This document shows, piece by piece, positions 23,664-23,812 of a stretch of 23,812 nucleotides of DNA. The stretch is taken from positions 1-23,812 of IMG/VR virus record IMGVR_UViG_3300039053_000002. One strand, 5' to 3'. This stretch comes from a virus. Position 1 is the first letter of the stretch. Each line of letters opens with the position of its first letter. The notes under the pieces were generated by a model that saw nothing but the letters and a program-made list of their open reading frames with translations, did not search any database and was not told where the DNA came from. A program made the translations under genes and the position numbers.

Positions 23664-23772
23664 TTAGCAAAACTCCGTCATAATCACGAAGAAGATCAGC
23701 CAGAAGCGTGTCTGGCCGCAATGCACCTGACCGGATGCCGAGGACGTGTTTTACAAAACTTACGCAGGTCAT
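23605..23772 (-). CDS. Possible small ORF at right edge overlapping the pre-portal gene
   Basis: A 55-residue frame starting MTCVSFVKHVLGIRSGALRP and ending ATTADC. Its ATG overlaps the stop of a frame entering from the right edge (ending PETFSNQ), an ATGA junction like others in this genome. Against it, the last 59 bases overlap the better supported pre-portal gene and give a low-complexity tail, and no ribosome-binding site is visible. The promoter-like copy D lies inside it, coding for GALR. Confidence 0.35.
   Translation of the reverse strand: MTCVSFVKHVLGIRSGALRPDTLLADLLRDYDGVLLNEALDTNGNRGAKATTADC
23717..23727 (-). promoter_or_regulatory. Late promoter-like element, copy D (before pre-portal gene)
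   Basis: Exact GGTGCATTGCG on the minus strand, 53 bases before the ATG of the pre-portal gene. It is directly followed by a 6-bp hairpin (GCCAGA, loop CACGCT, TCTGGC; 23699-23716). T7 promoter phi6.5 has a similar place ahead of genes 6.7-8. Confidence 0.58.
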
Positions 23773-23812
23773 TGGTTTGAGAAAGTTTCGGGCAGTTTCG
23801 CCCGTTTTTCCG

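Noticed and set aside
23789-23809. Stem CGGGC/GCCCG followed by five T on the + strand at the right edge, resembling an intrinsic terminator
   Set aside because: The stem is only 5 bp, no + strand gene leads into it, and it lies within frames read on the other strand. It is too weak to list without the sequence beyond the edge.
1-23812. tRNA genes, CRISPR arrays, insertion sequences
   Set aside because: No cloverleaf-like sequence, no regularly spaced repeats and no transposase-like protein were seen by reading. A dedicated tRNA search was not possible here.

Overview
The window holds the late (virion and lysis) half of a temperate podovirus with a T7-like tail and injection apparatus. It is probably a phage of an alphaproteobacterium, perhaps of the Roseobacter/Rhodobacteraceae group. 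That host guess is an inference from GC-rich codon use, protein style and TTG/GTG starts at stop-start overlaps; no host gene is present. No RNA polymerase, DNA polymerase or terminase gene lies inside the window.

Layout. At the left edge is the C-terminal part of a tyrosine integrase on the + strand (to 764). A 182-bp non-coding gap (765-946) follows, with repeats and a core-like inverted repeat that look like a phage attachment site. Everything else is one tightly packed block on the - strand, so it reads from right to left. Its order is: two small ORFs, portal, a small unknown protein, scaffold, major capsid protein, probable capsid cement protein, a small acidic protein, [terminator], tail tubular A, tail tubular B, three internal virion (ejection) proteins, tailspike, second fibre-like protein, a run of small membrane proteins with a holin-like/GH24 endolysin fusion and an Rz/Rz1 spanin pair, then a small beta protein, a LamG-like protein and a last membrane protein.

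The most interesting signal is an exact 11-base element, GGTGCATTGCG, found four times. All copies face the late genes, each 29-53 bases upstream of a start codon: before the pre-portal gene, before the scaffold gene, between the head-tail terminator and tail tubular A, and before the tailspike gene. T7 places its phage-polymerase promoters and the terminator Tphi at closely comparable points. I therefore read it as the core of a promoter for an unseen phage RNA polymerase, or as the site of another late regulator.

Working together: portal, scaffold, coat and cement build the head. Tubular A and B form the short tail. The three internal proteins, one with a lytic transglycosylase domain, are ejected to carry DNA across the envelope. 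The spike binds and perhaps degrades surface glycan. The membrane/endolysin/spanin cluster opens the cell. If the attachment site reading is right, it carries phage genes on both sides, which suggests a free or unintegrated genome rather than an integrated prophage.
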